Assembly: GCA_016934955.1 (NCBI GenBank)
Contig: JAFGRY010000048.1
Span: 62,001 to 126,000 of the forward strand
Length of the DNA stretch: 64,000 nucleotides
DNA from: a bacterium
GTDB taxonomy: Bacteria > Zhuqueibacterota > QNDG01 > JAGLOF01
Direction of reading: 5' to 3'
Under the pieces are notes generated by a model that saw nothing but the letters and a program-made list of their open reading frames with translations, made no database searches and had not been told where the DNA came from. The position numbers and the translations under genes are program-made. This document shows, piece by piece, positions 32,201-38,521 of this stretch (position 1 is its first letter; every line of letters begins with the position of its first letter).

Positions 32201-32562
32201 GAGATAAAACATCGAGCAGCAATCACGGAACCTTCAATATCAATGATAATTCTCCCGTTGAGGAGGCTGCGGCCGCAGTGCCGGAAGCGTACGAGCTGCT
32301 CCAGAACCATCCGAATCCATTCAATCCGGAAACGGTCATTTCTTACCATCTTCCCGGCGATACCGAGATAACGCTGGCGGTGTATAACATGCTCGGCCAG
32401 AAAATTTGTGTGCTGGACCACGGCAGGAGGAGCGCCGGTGTTCACACCGTTGTCTGGCGGGGGCTCGACGACCATTACCGGCAGGTACCGTCAGGGCTCT
32501 ATCTCTATCGTCTGGATGCGGGCGGCAGCGTTTTTATCAGAAAAATGCTGTTTATTCAGTAA
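29299..32562 (+). CDS. Large secreted protein: BNR-like propeller, PKD domains, FlgD-like C-terminus
   Basis: A 1087-residue protein starting at GTG, with a signal peptide ending near AHG. Residues about 40-410 resemble a sialidase/BNR-type beta-propeller without recognisable catalytic residues. From about 414 come several PKD or Ig-like modules (PPVADAGGPYTG, WDWDGDGSYDF, WDMGDGT) and cadherin-like repeats. The last 90 residues carry NHPNPFNPETVISYHLP with VYNMLGQKI and SGLYLYRL, the FlgD-like/T9SS type A-like domain of secreted FCB proteins. It is presumably surface-attached or released, binding polymer. Upstream 29181-29298 is AT-rich with TATAAT at 29266-29271 but no good -35 match. Confidence 0.85.
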   Translation: MQIHSRWPNFHHRFTVFVLVCCAVFTLADRAHGQYNWSEPTFAEFGENPNFVIDPNTGIIHLVTITNPQGGVWYQKITPDGIRFHSEPVPGAERDLGWKNFHAVIDVDSAGDPHIGYRFYDYFAGPYWDLFYINKKDSVWSDPVTVALDVDHGYVESMVMDSKGRIHLTQSQRNLQLKETYGADYGDVLYYRIVDGVVDIRSMITDPTVMSYRVDDRFELGITSNDWLHLIVSNPDFHVGTVNYYRSRDNGQNWELINDIHSPQSPTRNGFADISVDTSDNIHFCYGTMYDQGIQNNPSVRYIRYWREWPTRETIATGAGDIKEGWACGSVAASEDGQYICIAFTSFRGYGPLYATISEDGGITWSDPQKIADYISKAEWYGRNYHVAKAYKNNFYVIYPYDGQSYLTFLRHIGDDPPVADAGGPYTGMEGQTVELDMSGTRDSGQNPGIVEYAWDWDGDGSYDFTTANARLDYVFEDDYTGSAVLRVTDHAGQMDYDTTTISVANRNPDFSVSGDRLVHENELFTLTCDVMDPGILDTHTLSWDMGDGTVLTGTDTTVEHRYPDEGDGQYIVTITVTDDDGGVSQDTLHITVLNLPPVADSQGPYAVAPRDTLTVTGTGSDPGAEDVLVASWDTDANGSFETPGWSTEIVFQATGTYNIFFKVEDLDGGIDIDTTYVDVNNAPPQLSTIPGQTINEGGVFEPVSLGEYVSDPEHEAEELSWEYYGQHDLLVSLEEMLFSVAVPDSEWAGEEVITLIASDPLGLSDSTEIRYTVLAVNDPPAWKSMLTYEIEEDDTLRIPLSQLQSNVSDIDNAPGELEFTVLNTVHIHGETDVAGDQWLFYADADWYGEESFLWTVSDPDGLQDTMSTHIRFTPLEDKPRSFTVIAPVDVDSTAWPDTVNFIWHSTTDPDSNDYVFYQIKLQTQGGGTAAYAFESGLLADTTFMFVPPAGIGNGIFFWWVNALDLSGDKTSSSNHGTFNINDNSPVEEAAAAVPEAYELLQNHPNPFNPETVISYHLPGDTEITLAVYNMLGQKICVLDHGRRSAGVHTVVWRGLDDHYRQVPSGLYLYRLDAGGSVFIRKMLFIQ

Positions 32563-32567
32563 ACGCC

Positions 32568-32608
32568 GATTCTCCCGGACCGCCGCCGTCTTGAGGTCCG
32601 GGAGAATC
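32568..32608 (+). terminator. Long perfect hairpin after the PKD protein gene
   Basis: GATTCTCCCGGACC (32568-32581) and GGTCCGGGAGAATC (32595-32608) form a perfect 14-bp stem with a 13-nt loop, starting 5 bp after the stop. No T-run follows, so it may be a 3' stabiliser or a Rho-assisted terminator. It lies between convergent genes. Confidence 0.6.
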
Positions 32609-32715
32609 ACACTGCTCTGCAGGCACATTCCTTAAATGCTGTTTAAACCCCCTGTATTTAAACAAGTTATCATGATTGTACTTGCGATTTGGGCGTAATT
32701 TTCGTATACTTTACG

Positions 32716-33645
32716 TCAGATCAGGAGGAGAATTTTTCCCTGAAGTTCTTTGATCCGGGCCGCGATTCTCGCCGAATCCTGAGGAGTCCGGGATATCTGC
32801 TGTCTGGCCGCGTCAAGCCGGGCCTGCAGATAGTCGATCAGCCTTGATTTCGAGATGTTCAGCTCGTATTCCCAGACCGGATTGATCCGGTTCTTTCTGC
32901 TCATCTCAACCGGCATGGAGCCCAGGGGAGTGACCACCTGCATGATGTTCTGGGGGCTTATTTTTTTCCGTCGCAGGAATCCCTTTCTGTGGAGTTCCTC
33001 GAGGCTGCGGTTGAATTGTTCGGCGGTGGTGACCACGGCGGAGTCGAGGTTGGCGTAGAGATCGATCTGTGTTGACGCCCCCTGAGTGGAGAGGCGGGCG
33101 ATTGCCGCAACCTGTTCGGTGGTGGGGATGAAATCAAACCTGGGGGCGGGCTGTTTTTTTGTGACAATGTTCCCTGACCCGGGATTGAGGAAAACCGGAT
33201 TACTCCCGTCGTTCTGCTGCCGGAGCATCTCCGAGACGGGATTTTCCGGATCTTTGATCGCGGAGAGCCTGGCGATTTCATCGCGCCAGTCGAGGGCGTG
33301 CCGTTTCAGAACAGAGTCACGGAATGCTGCATCCAGGGGGGCCGTTGCTGCAGCCGGAGCCGCCGGACGGCTCCAGGAGAGCGTGTCGGGACGAAGCCGG
33401 ACCGCGCCCGTTTCAGGCCGCGGTGCCGAACGCGCGAGACTGTCGGCCGGAGCCACGGTTCCGCGGGTGCTGGGGACGGCTGCAATCGGAACGGTGCCGG
33501 GAGTGTCCGCCGGAGGAGTCATCTGAATCCGGATCGGGGAGCCCTGAGCGCGGCGCCCATCGCTGCGCAGGAGCATGTACAGCAGAATGATCAGTGCGCA
33601 ATGAAACAGCAGCGAGAGTGCGAAACTGTATTGTGAGACACGCAT
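32716..33645 (-). CDS. Inner-membrane anchored TonB-like N-terminus protein, unknown function
   Basis: A 309-residue protein with a TonB-style start: a short cytoplasmic segment, one membrane helix (about 7-24), then a proline/alanine-rich periplasmic stretch to about residue 110. The C-terminal half is not a recognisable TonB domain. It contains a charged helical region and a possible winged-helix-like stretch (EELHRKGFLRRKK), ending in a predicted coiled coil (DYLQARLDAARQQ). It is divergent from cutA-tonB-exbB, which suggests an accessory role in the same envelope complex (inference). No family was recognised. Confidence 0.7.
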   Translation of the reverse strand: MRVSQYSFALSLLFHCALIILLYMLLRSDGRRAQGSPIRIQMTPPADTPGTVPIAAVPSTRGTVAPADSLARSAPRPETGAVRLRPDTLSWSRPAAPAAATAPLDAAFRDSVLKRHALDWRDEIARLSAIKDPENPVSEMLRQQNDGSNPVFLNPGSGNIVTKKQPAPRFDFIPTTEQVAAIARLSTQGASTQIDLYANLDSAVVTTAEQFNRSLEELHRKGFLRRKKISPQNIMQVVTPLGSMPVEMSRKNRINPVWEYELNISKSRLIDYLQARLDAARQQISRTPQDSARIAARIKELQGKILLLI

Positions 33646-33712
33646 GGATTGCCCGCTTCATTGATCACTGGTATGGGTAGTACGTTTGTATCCGGTTTTG
33701 GTTCCTGCAGCA

Positions 33713-33740
33713 AAGATAATCAGGGTGGCGGTTAAAACAA
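33713..33740 (-). promoter_or_regulatory. Possible promoter of the TonB-like anchored protein
   Basis: TTGTTT (33735-33740) and TATCTT (33713-33718) on the minus strand with a 16-bp spacer, in the 117-bp divergent spacer shared with cutA. Confidence 0.35.
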
Positions 33741-33762
33741 AACGATTTTTAGGAGAGCTTCC

Positions 33763-34080
33763 ATGACCGAGGCAGTTGTTGTTCTGATCGCCTGTTCCGG
33801 CGAAGCAGAGGCGGACCGCATCGGCGCCATGCTGCTGAAGGAGCAGTTGGCAGCCTGTGTCCAGCGTGTCAGCGGGGTGCTTTCCGCGTTTATCTGGCAA
33901 GGGGAGCTGCGGCGGGAAGAGGAAGTGCTGCTGCTGGTGAAAACCCGCCGGTCTCTTTTCCGGGAACTAAGCGGTAAAGTCAGCGTAATCCATACGTATG
34001 ACGTACCAGAGATCATCGCCCTGCCCGTATTGGACGGCAACCCGGCCTATCTGGAGTGGCTGAAATCGACGACAAAATAA
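33763..34080 (+). CDS. cutA: CutA1 divalent-ion tolerance protein
   Basis: A 105-residue protein with the CutA blocks LAACVQRVSGVLSAFIWQGEL, EEVLLLVKT and HTYDVPEIIALPV. The family forms very stable trimers linked to copper or divalent metal tolerance, with an unclear mechanism. AGGAGAG is placed 6 nt before the ATG. It overlaps the start of the TonB-type gene by 25 bp. Confidence 0.95.
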   Translation: MTEAVVVLIACSGEAEADRIGAMLLKEQLAACVQRVSGVLSAFIWQGELRREEEVLLLVKTRRSLFRELSGKVSVIHTYDVPEIIALPVLDGNPAYLEWLKSTTK

Positions 34081-34934
34081 AAAGAAAGGGTATGGGGTGG
34101 CCGCTGCTGATCTCCCTGGCCATCCATGTCTTGATTCTCTTCTTCCTGGTCAGGCGTGGTAATGCCGTCATTTTCGATGCCGGTCCCGACCTGCGGCAGC
34201 CCGCTCGCACGCAACCGATTGCATTTGAAATAGTGGAAACCCCGGAGCATGCCCGGGTGCAGGAGCCGCAGGAGGACGCGACGCTGCTGTCGGACAAGAA
34301 CGCACTGGCCATGGATCAGGCGGAGACCGACCTGCCCGCATCCAATCTGCCCTTTTCCCGCGGCTTTTCCGATGTCAAGGAGATTCCCGTGCCCGCGGGG
34401 GGCGGAGGGGGCCTTCCTTCCCGTTCGGCGATGGAGCAGGCCGGCGAAGACCGCAGTGAGGCCGCGATGGAGCGGCAGGGGACAGGCGCCGCTTCGATCA
34501 TGCGCAGACGGAGTGCCGCGTCTGAATTCAGAAGCGACGTTCTTCTGGGCGCCCCCGCGAACCGGCGGTCGGCTTCATACCGCCAGGAACAGTCCAGTGC
34601 GGCGGAAACGGGAGGGATGAGTTTCAATACCTACGAGTGGGAATTCGCTCCCTATATGCTGGAACTGAAGAAGAAAATCCAGAAGAACATCTTTCCTCCC
34701 ACGGCGTTTACAAGACTCGGATTCGGCGGTCAGAACGTGATAACATTCAGAATCTATCCCGACGGCAGACTGGAAGGGCCGGAGGTGCTGCGGGTTGAAG
34801 GTGAACGGGCGCTCGCGGAAACGAGCTGTAAGGCCGTGCTCTATTCGGCCCCGTTTACACCGCTTCCCGAGAATTTTCCTGAAGAATATCTTGAAGTTAC
34901 CGCACGATTTGAATACTTTATAGCACGCGACTAA
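34056..34934 (+). CDS. TonB-family energy-transducing protein
   Basis: A 292-residue protein: membrane helix near residues 15-31 (LLISLAIHVLILFFLV), a long acidic and low-complexity periplasmic linker, and a C-terminal TonB-like domain (about 200-292; YMLELKKKIQKNIFPPTAF, ITFRIYPDGRLEGPEVL, FTPLPENFPEEYLEVTARFEY). It would couple the inner-membrane proton motive force to outer-membrane receptors, with ExbB next to it. The GTG at 34056 overlaps cutA; an ATG at 34092 is an alternative. Its divergence from E. coli TonB is high. Confidence 0.85.
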   Translation: MAEIDDKIKRKGMGWPLLISLAIHVLILFFLVRRGNAVIFDAGPDLRQPARTQPIAFEIVETPEHARVQEPQEDATLLSDKNALAMDQAETDLPASNLPFSRGFSDVKEIPVPAGGGGGLPSRSAMEQAGEDRSEAAMERQGTGAASIMRRRSAASEFRSDVLLGAPANRRSASYRQEQSSAAETGGMSFNTYEWEFAPYMLELKKKIQKNIFPPTAFTRLGFGGQNVITFRIYPDGRLEGPEVLRVEGERALAETSCKAVLYSAPFTPLPENFPEEYLEVTARFEYFIARD

Positions 34935-34947
34935 GAATGGAGACACC

Positions 34948-35571
34948 ATGACCAGTATTCTCGAGATGCTCGACAAGGGCGGCATCATGATCTACCCGCT
35001 GCTCCTGACATCGGTAACCGGGTTGACCGTTGCCATTGAACGGGCCATCTTTCTGCGCCGGAAGCGGATAATCAGACCCGATGTGCTGTCTCTCATCCGG
35101 AACATTACCTCCCTGGATGAAGTTGCCAGGGCACTGCAGGGGCTCAGCGGTAAAAAGGGCCCTTTCATCAATATCATTCAGACAGGGCTGGCCGCGAAAG
35201 GACGTCCCCGCCAGGAGATAAAGGAAGCGATCGTGGATCGGGGCCGTCAGGAAGCCCGCAGCCTCGAGCGGGGTCTGGCAGTGCTTGAAACGGTTGCCGG
35301 CATCTCGCCGCTCATGGGTCTCATGGGGACGGTGCTCGGCATGATCAAAGTGTTCAGGGTCATCTCTGAACAGGGGCTCGGCCAGACGCAATCCCTCTCG
35401 GCCGGTATATCGGAGGCACTCCTCACCACGGTTGTAGGACTGGCGATCGCCATTCCCGCCCTGGTTGCCTTCAATTATTTCACTCACAAAGTTGAAGACC
35501 TTGTCCTTGAGATCGAAGAGCATTCTTCCTACCTGCTCGACAAAGTCTCCGGCATTCGGGAACAGCAGTGA
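34948..35571 (+). CDS. ExbB/TolQ/MotA-family proton channel protein
   Basis: A 207-residue protein with three predicted helices. The family core reads LETVAGISPLMGLMGTVLGMI, and SLSAGISEALLTTVVGLAIAIPALVAFN follows. It forms the proton-driven motor that energises TonB. An ExbD partner is expected but is not adjacent; the next genes are a sugar kinase and a HAD phosphatase. It follows the TonB-type gene by 13 bp. Confidence 0.92.
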   Translation: MTSILEMLDKGGIMIYPLLLTSVTGLTVAIERAIFLRRKRIIRPDVLSLIRNITSLDEVARALQGLSGKKGPFINIIQTGLAAKGRPRQEIKEAIVDRGRQEARSLERGLAVLETVAGISPLMGLMGTVLGMIKVFRVISEQGLGQTQSLSAGISEALLTTVVGLAIAIPALVAFNYFTHKVEDLVLEIEEHSSYLLDKVSGIREQQ

Positions 35572-36584
35572 TGACCGGCCTCGGCAAGCAGCGGCTTGAT
35601 ACACTGTTCAGCGCCTTTCAGGAAAAAACGATCCTGGTGGTCGGCGACGTGATGCTCGACAGCTATCTCTGGGGCCGTGTCTCACGCATATCACCGGAAG
35701 CGCCGGTGCCGGTGGTCGACATTCAGAAAGAGTCGCATTGCCTGGGCGGAGCGGCCAATGTCGCGTTCAATATCGCCTCTCTGGGCGCCGCCGCCATACC
35801 CGTCGGGATAATCGGGGACGATCCCCAGGGAAGGGTGCTTGCCGCTCTTTTCAGCGAACAGGGATTCGCTGACGGCGGCCTTATCACCGCCCCGGGCCGG
35901 CCCACTACGGTGAAAACCCGGATCATCGCCCATAACCAGCAGGTGGTGCGCACCGACAGGGAGAGCACCGATGCCATACCGGCGACCGCCGTCTCACAGG
36001 TCATCGATACGGTAAGGCACTTTCTGAACGAGGCGGATGCGGTGGTGATCGAGGATTACAACAAGGGGATGCTGACACCGGACCTCATCGGCGGAATCAT
36101 CGGCATGGCCGCAGAAGCGGCCGTACCGGTGCTGGTCGATCCAAAATTCGATAATTTTTTCCGGTATCGGGGAGTGACGCTCTTCAAGCCGAACAGAAAA
36201 GAAGCTGCCGATCGTCTGGGTATGAAACTGGAAACCCGCCGGGACGCCGACCTGGCCGGGAAACGGCTCCTGGATGAACTGGCCTGCGGCGCTGTTCTCA
36301 TTACGCTCGGCGAAGAGGGGATGTCTCTTTACGAAGCGGGAAAACAACCGGTACATATCCCCACCCGGGCCCAGACCGTGCATGATGTTTCCGGGGCAGG
36401 TGACACGGTGATCGCGGTCATGAGCCTTGCGATTTCCGCGGGCGCTACATTCCGGGAAGCGGCCGTTATCGCAAACCAGGCGGCCGGCATTGTCTGTGAA
36501 GAGGTGGGTATTGTGCCCGTGAACCGGGAATCGCTCTACAGTACGCTGCTGCAGTCACACAAAACCGATCAGGGAGACGTTTGA
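35571..36584 (+). CDS. hldA: D-glycero-beta-D-manno-heptose-7-phosphate kinase
   Basis: A 337-residue PfkB-type kinase that corresponds to the kinase half of HldE (RfaE1). It has VVGDVMLDSYLWG, ISPEAPVPVVD, LGGAANVAFNIASLG, VLVDPKF, FKPNRKEA and the catalytic GAGDT (D278). It phosphorylates heptose 7-phosphate at C1 for ADP-heptose, which implies lipopolysaccharide with heptose. The adenylyltransferase half is absent and must be separate. The ATG at 35571 overlaps the exbB stop; GTG 35568 is possible. Confidence 0.9.
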   Translation: MTGLGKQRLDTLFSAFQEKTILVVGDVMLDSYLWGRVSRISPEAPVPVVDIQKESHCLGGAANVAFNIASLGAAAIPVGIIGDDPQGRVLAALFSEQGFADGGLITAPGRPTTVKTRIIAHNQQVVRTDRESTDAIPATAVSQVIDTVRHFLNEADAVVIEDYNKGMLTPDLIGGIIGMAAEAAVPVLVDPKFDNFFRYRGVTLFKPNRKEAADRLGMKLETRRDADLAGKRLLDELACGAVLITLGEEGMSLYEAGKQPVHIPTRAQTVHDVSGAGDTVIAVMSLAISAGATFREAAVIANQAAGIVCEEVGIVPVNRESLYSTLLQSHKTDQGDV

Positions 36585-37285
36585 ACAGATCAAGACCAGG
36601 TAAAACGCGAATCGCCGTCTTTGATGTCGACGAAACATTGATTGCCGGCACATCCGCTGAAGTACAGCTCATTCATTTTCTGCGTGACAGGAAGATCATC
36701 ACCTGGGCCACCCTGGCCCGTTCCCTGGGACGACCGCTGAAAACCCTGATCTGCTCCGGATGGGAGGCAGCGGTACACTGGAAATCCTACTATCTCAAGG
36801 GTATTCCTGTCCGTACCGTCTATGACCTGGTTCCCGAATTTCTGGAAGAGCGGATATATCCGAACGTGTTCCGCCCTCTCGCCGAGACAATCCCGGTATT
36901 GAAAAGAGCCGGATACACGGTGTATCTCCTCACCGGAACCCTCGATTTTCTCCTGCCTCCCCTGATGGCCCATTTCGACGCCGATGACGGTACGGGATCC
37001 CATGCCGGCGTGGCAGGCGGCGCGTTCACCGGACGTATTCTGGGAACGCATCCCTACTACCGGGGCAAGGTGACGGTGCTTCGGCGCATGCTCGGCGACA
37101 TCGATGTTGATTTTGTCAATTCGTTCGCATTCGGCGACAGTGTGGCGGACAAACCGCTCCTCTCGCTGTTCGGCCATCCCTATACCGTACATCCCAGCCG
37201 GCTGCTGAGAAAGTATGCTGAAAAATGCGGCTGGGGTATTCTGGATCATTCTTTTGACCCCGGACGGGACCTGATCATCCCCTAG
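36581..37285 (+). CDS. HAD-IB family hydrolase (SerB-like)
   Basis: A 234-residue protein with the HAD motif DVDETL (D15, D17), the motif II serine/threonine region LLTGTLDF, and motif III/IV FGDSVADKPLL. The order and the helical cap match subfamily IB, which includes phosphoserine phosphatase and lipid phosphate phosphatases. It starts with TTG in a TTGA overlap with hldA and a GGGA ribosome site. The context suggests a sugar- or lipid-phosphate substrate, but it is not the usual GmhB phosphatase. Confidence 0.88.
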   Translation: MNRSRPGKTRIAVFDVDETLIAGTSAEVQLIHFLRDRKIITWATLARSLGRPLKTLICSGWEAAVHWKSYYLKGIPVRTVYDLVPEFLEERIYPNVFRPLAETIPVLKRAGYTVYLLTGTLDFLLPPLMAHFDADDGTGSHAGVAGGAFTGRILGTHPYYRGKVTVLRRMLGDIDVDFVNSFAFGDSVADKPLLSLFGHPYTVHPSRLLRKYAEKCGWGILDHSFDPGRDLIIP

Positions 37286-37301
37286 GCCGGAAATGAGAAC
37301 A

Positions 37302-37329
37302 GGCCGAACAGCTGGCTGACTGTTCGGCC
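37302..37329. terminator. Bidirectional hairpin between convergent genes
   Basis: GGCCGAACAG and CTGTTCGGCC form a perfect 10-bp stem around an 8-nt loop, between the HAD gene (plus) and a small membrane-protein gene (minus). T-content follows on both sides but there is no long T-run. Confidence 0.6.
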
Positions 37330-37356
37330 CGTTTCCATGGAGGGAGAGAGAAAAGG

Positions 37357-37623
37357 TTATTTATGTGCTAAAAGGTATACTCCTAATGCGATGAGCAGTA
37401 TCGGCAGCAGCGGTGCCATCAGTCCCAGGGGGATGATGATCAGGCCGACCAGGCCGGTAAACAGGGGCCCGATCACGGCAAAAATGATGGATGCCAGAAA
37501 GAGAAACAGCAGAATCTGCAGGGGAATACTGATCATGAATATGGCCGCCTTGAAGAGAAATCCGAGAAGTTTGAACCCGGCGACTATCAGAATCAGAATA
37601 AAAAGAAATGCGATAATTTCCAC
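37357..37623 (-). CDS. Small hydrophobic membrane protein (88 residues)
   Basis: Starts with GTG preceded by AAGGGAG. The whole protein is hydrophobic, with two or three predicted helices and almost no charged residues apart from two lysines and the HK end. The family is not recognised; it resembles other short polytopic envelope proteins of unknown role. It is divergent from the PAP2 gene. Confidence 0.7.
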   Translation of the reverse strand: MEIIAFLFILILIVAGFKLLGFLFKAAIFMISIPLQILLFLFLASIIFAVIGPLFTGLVGLIIIPLGLMAPLLPILLIALGVYLLAHK

Positions 37624-37709
37624 AGCCGTCTCCCTTGCTTGCCGAACTACCGTATAGTACGCACGAGTGAGGATAAAGTTTCAAAAAAAACGGAGCCCAA
37701 CAGCGCTCG

Positions 37710-38504
37710 ATGAAAAAATCACTATTCGTCTTTATGGGAATACTGACACTGGTCACGACTCTGTGCCGGCAGCCGGATCCGGCCGGTGCTCAGACGGTGA
37801 ACGCTTTTCAGCTGGAGCGGCAGCGGGAAAGCCGTATCGCGGCGGCCGCCGTGCTGCTGCTCTCCGCGGGCACGCTGATCCATCTCAGTCAGGACGGGCC
37901 GGTTCCCTCGCGCCTTGCCAGGAGTGATATTTTCGCGCCCGACCGGTTCGCGGTCGACCTGCAGGTGAGGGGGACGGGCAAAGCCAGCGATCTCACCGCC
38001 GGATTCTGCCTGGCCCTGCCCCTGCTGACGGCGGCGGCAGGCGATGAAAAACAGTATCTCTTGGAAGACCTGGTCATCTGTGTCGAGTCGGCGCTGCTGA
38101 CCCAGGGCGTCATCGAGCTGTCGAAGAGCGTTTTTCAGCGTCCCCGCCCCTATGCCTACCGGGCGGCCGGTGATGCCAGGCTGGGGCGGAATGCCGGACG
38201 GTCGTTTATTTCCGGGCACACGGCCGCGGCTTTTCAGGGGGCGGTGTGCGCGGCCGTTCTCTTCAGCGAACGGCATCCCCGTTCCCCGCTGCGGGTCCCG
38301 GTATGGGTGGCGGGACTCTCCTGTGCCGCGGCCACCGCGGTGCTGCGGGTGCTCAGCGGCAACCATTTCCCCACGGATGTGCTCGCCGGTGCCGCTGCCG
38401 GTTCCTTTATCGGCTGGCTTATTCCGGCACTGCACCGCAGGGGGAGCACGGCTGAACCTCTGTTCGCGGGCGCGGGGACGCTGGGAATAGCAATTACCTT
38501 TTGA
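37710..38504 (+). CDS. PAP2-family membrane phosphatase
   Basis: A 264-residue protein with an N-terminal signal or anchor and the three PAP2 motifs: KSVFQRPRP, SFISGHTAAAF and LRVLSGNHFPTDVLAG. The family dephosphorylates lipid phosphates (phosphatidate, undecaprenyl diphosphate) on the periplasmic side. A TTGA overlap and SD lead into the protease gene region downstream. Confidence 0.9.
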   Translation: MKKSLFVFMGILTLVTTLCRQPDPAGAQTVNAFQLERQRESRIAAAAVLLLSAGTLIHLSQDGPVPSRLARSDIFAPDRFAVDLQVRGTGKASDLTAGFCLALPLLTAAAGDEKQYLLEDLVICVESALLTQGVIELSKSVFQRPRPYAYRAAGDARLGRNAGRSFISGHTAAAFQGAVCAAVLFSERHPRSPLRVPVWVAGLSCAAATAVLRVLSGNHFPTDVLAGAAAGSFIGWLIPALHRRGSTAEPLFAGAGTLGIAITF

Positions 38505-38521
38505 AGAGGAGTAACGAACGT

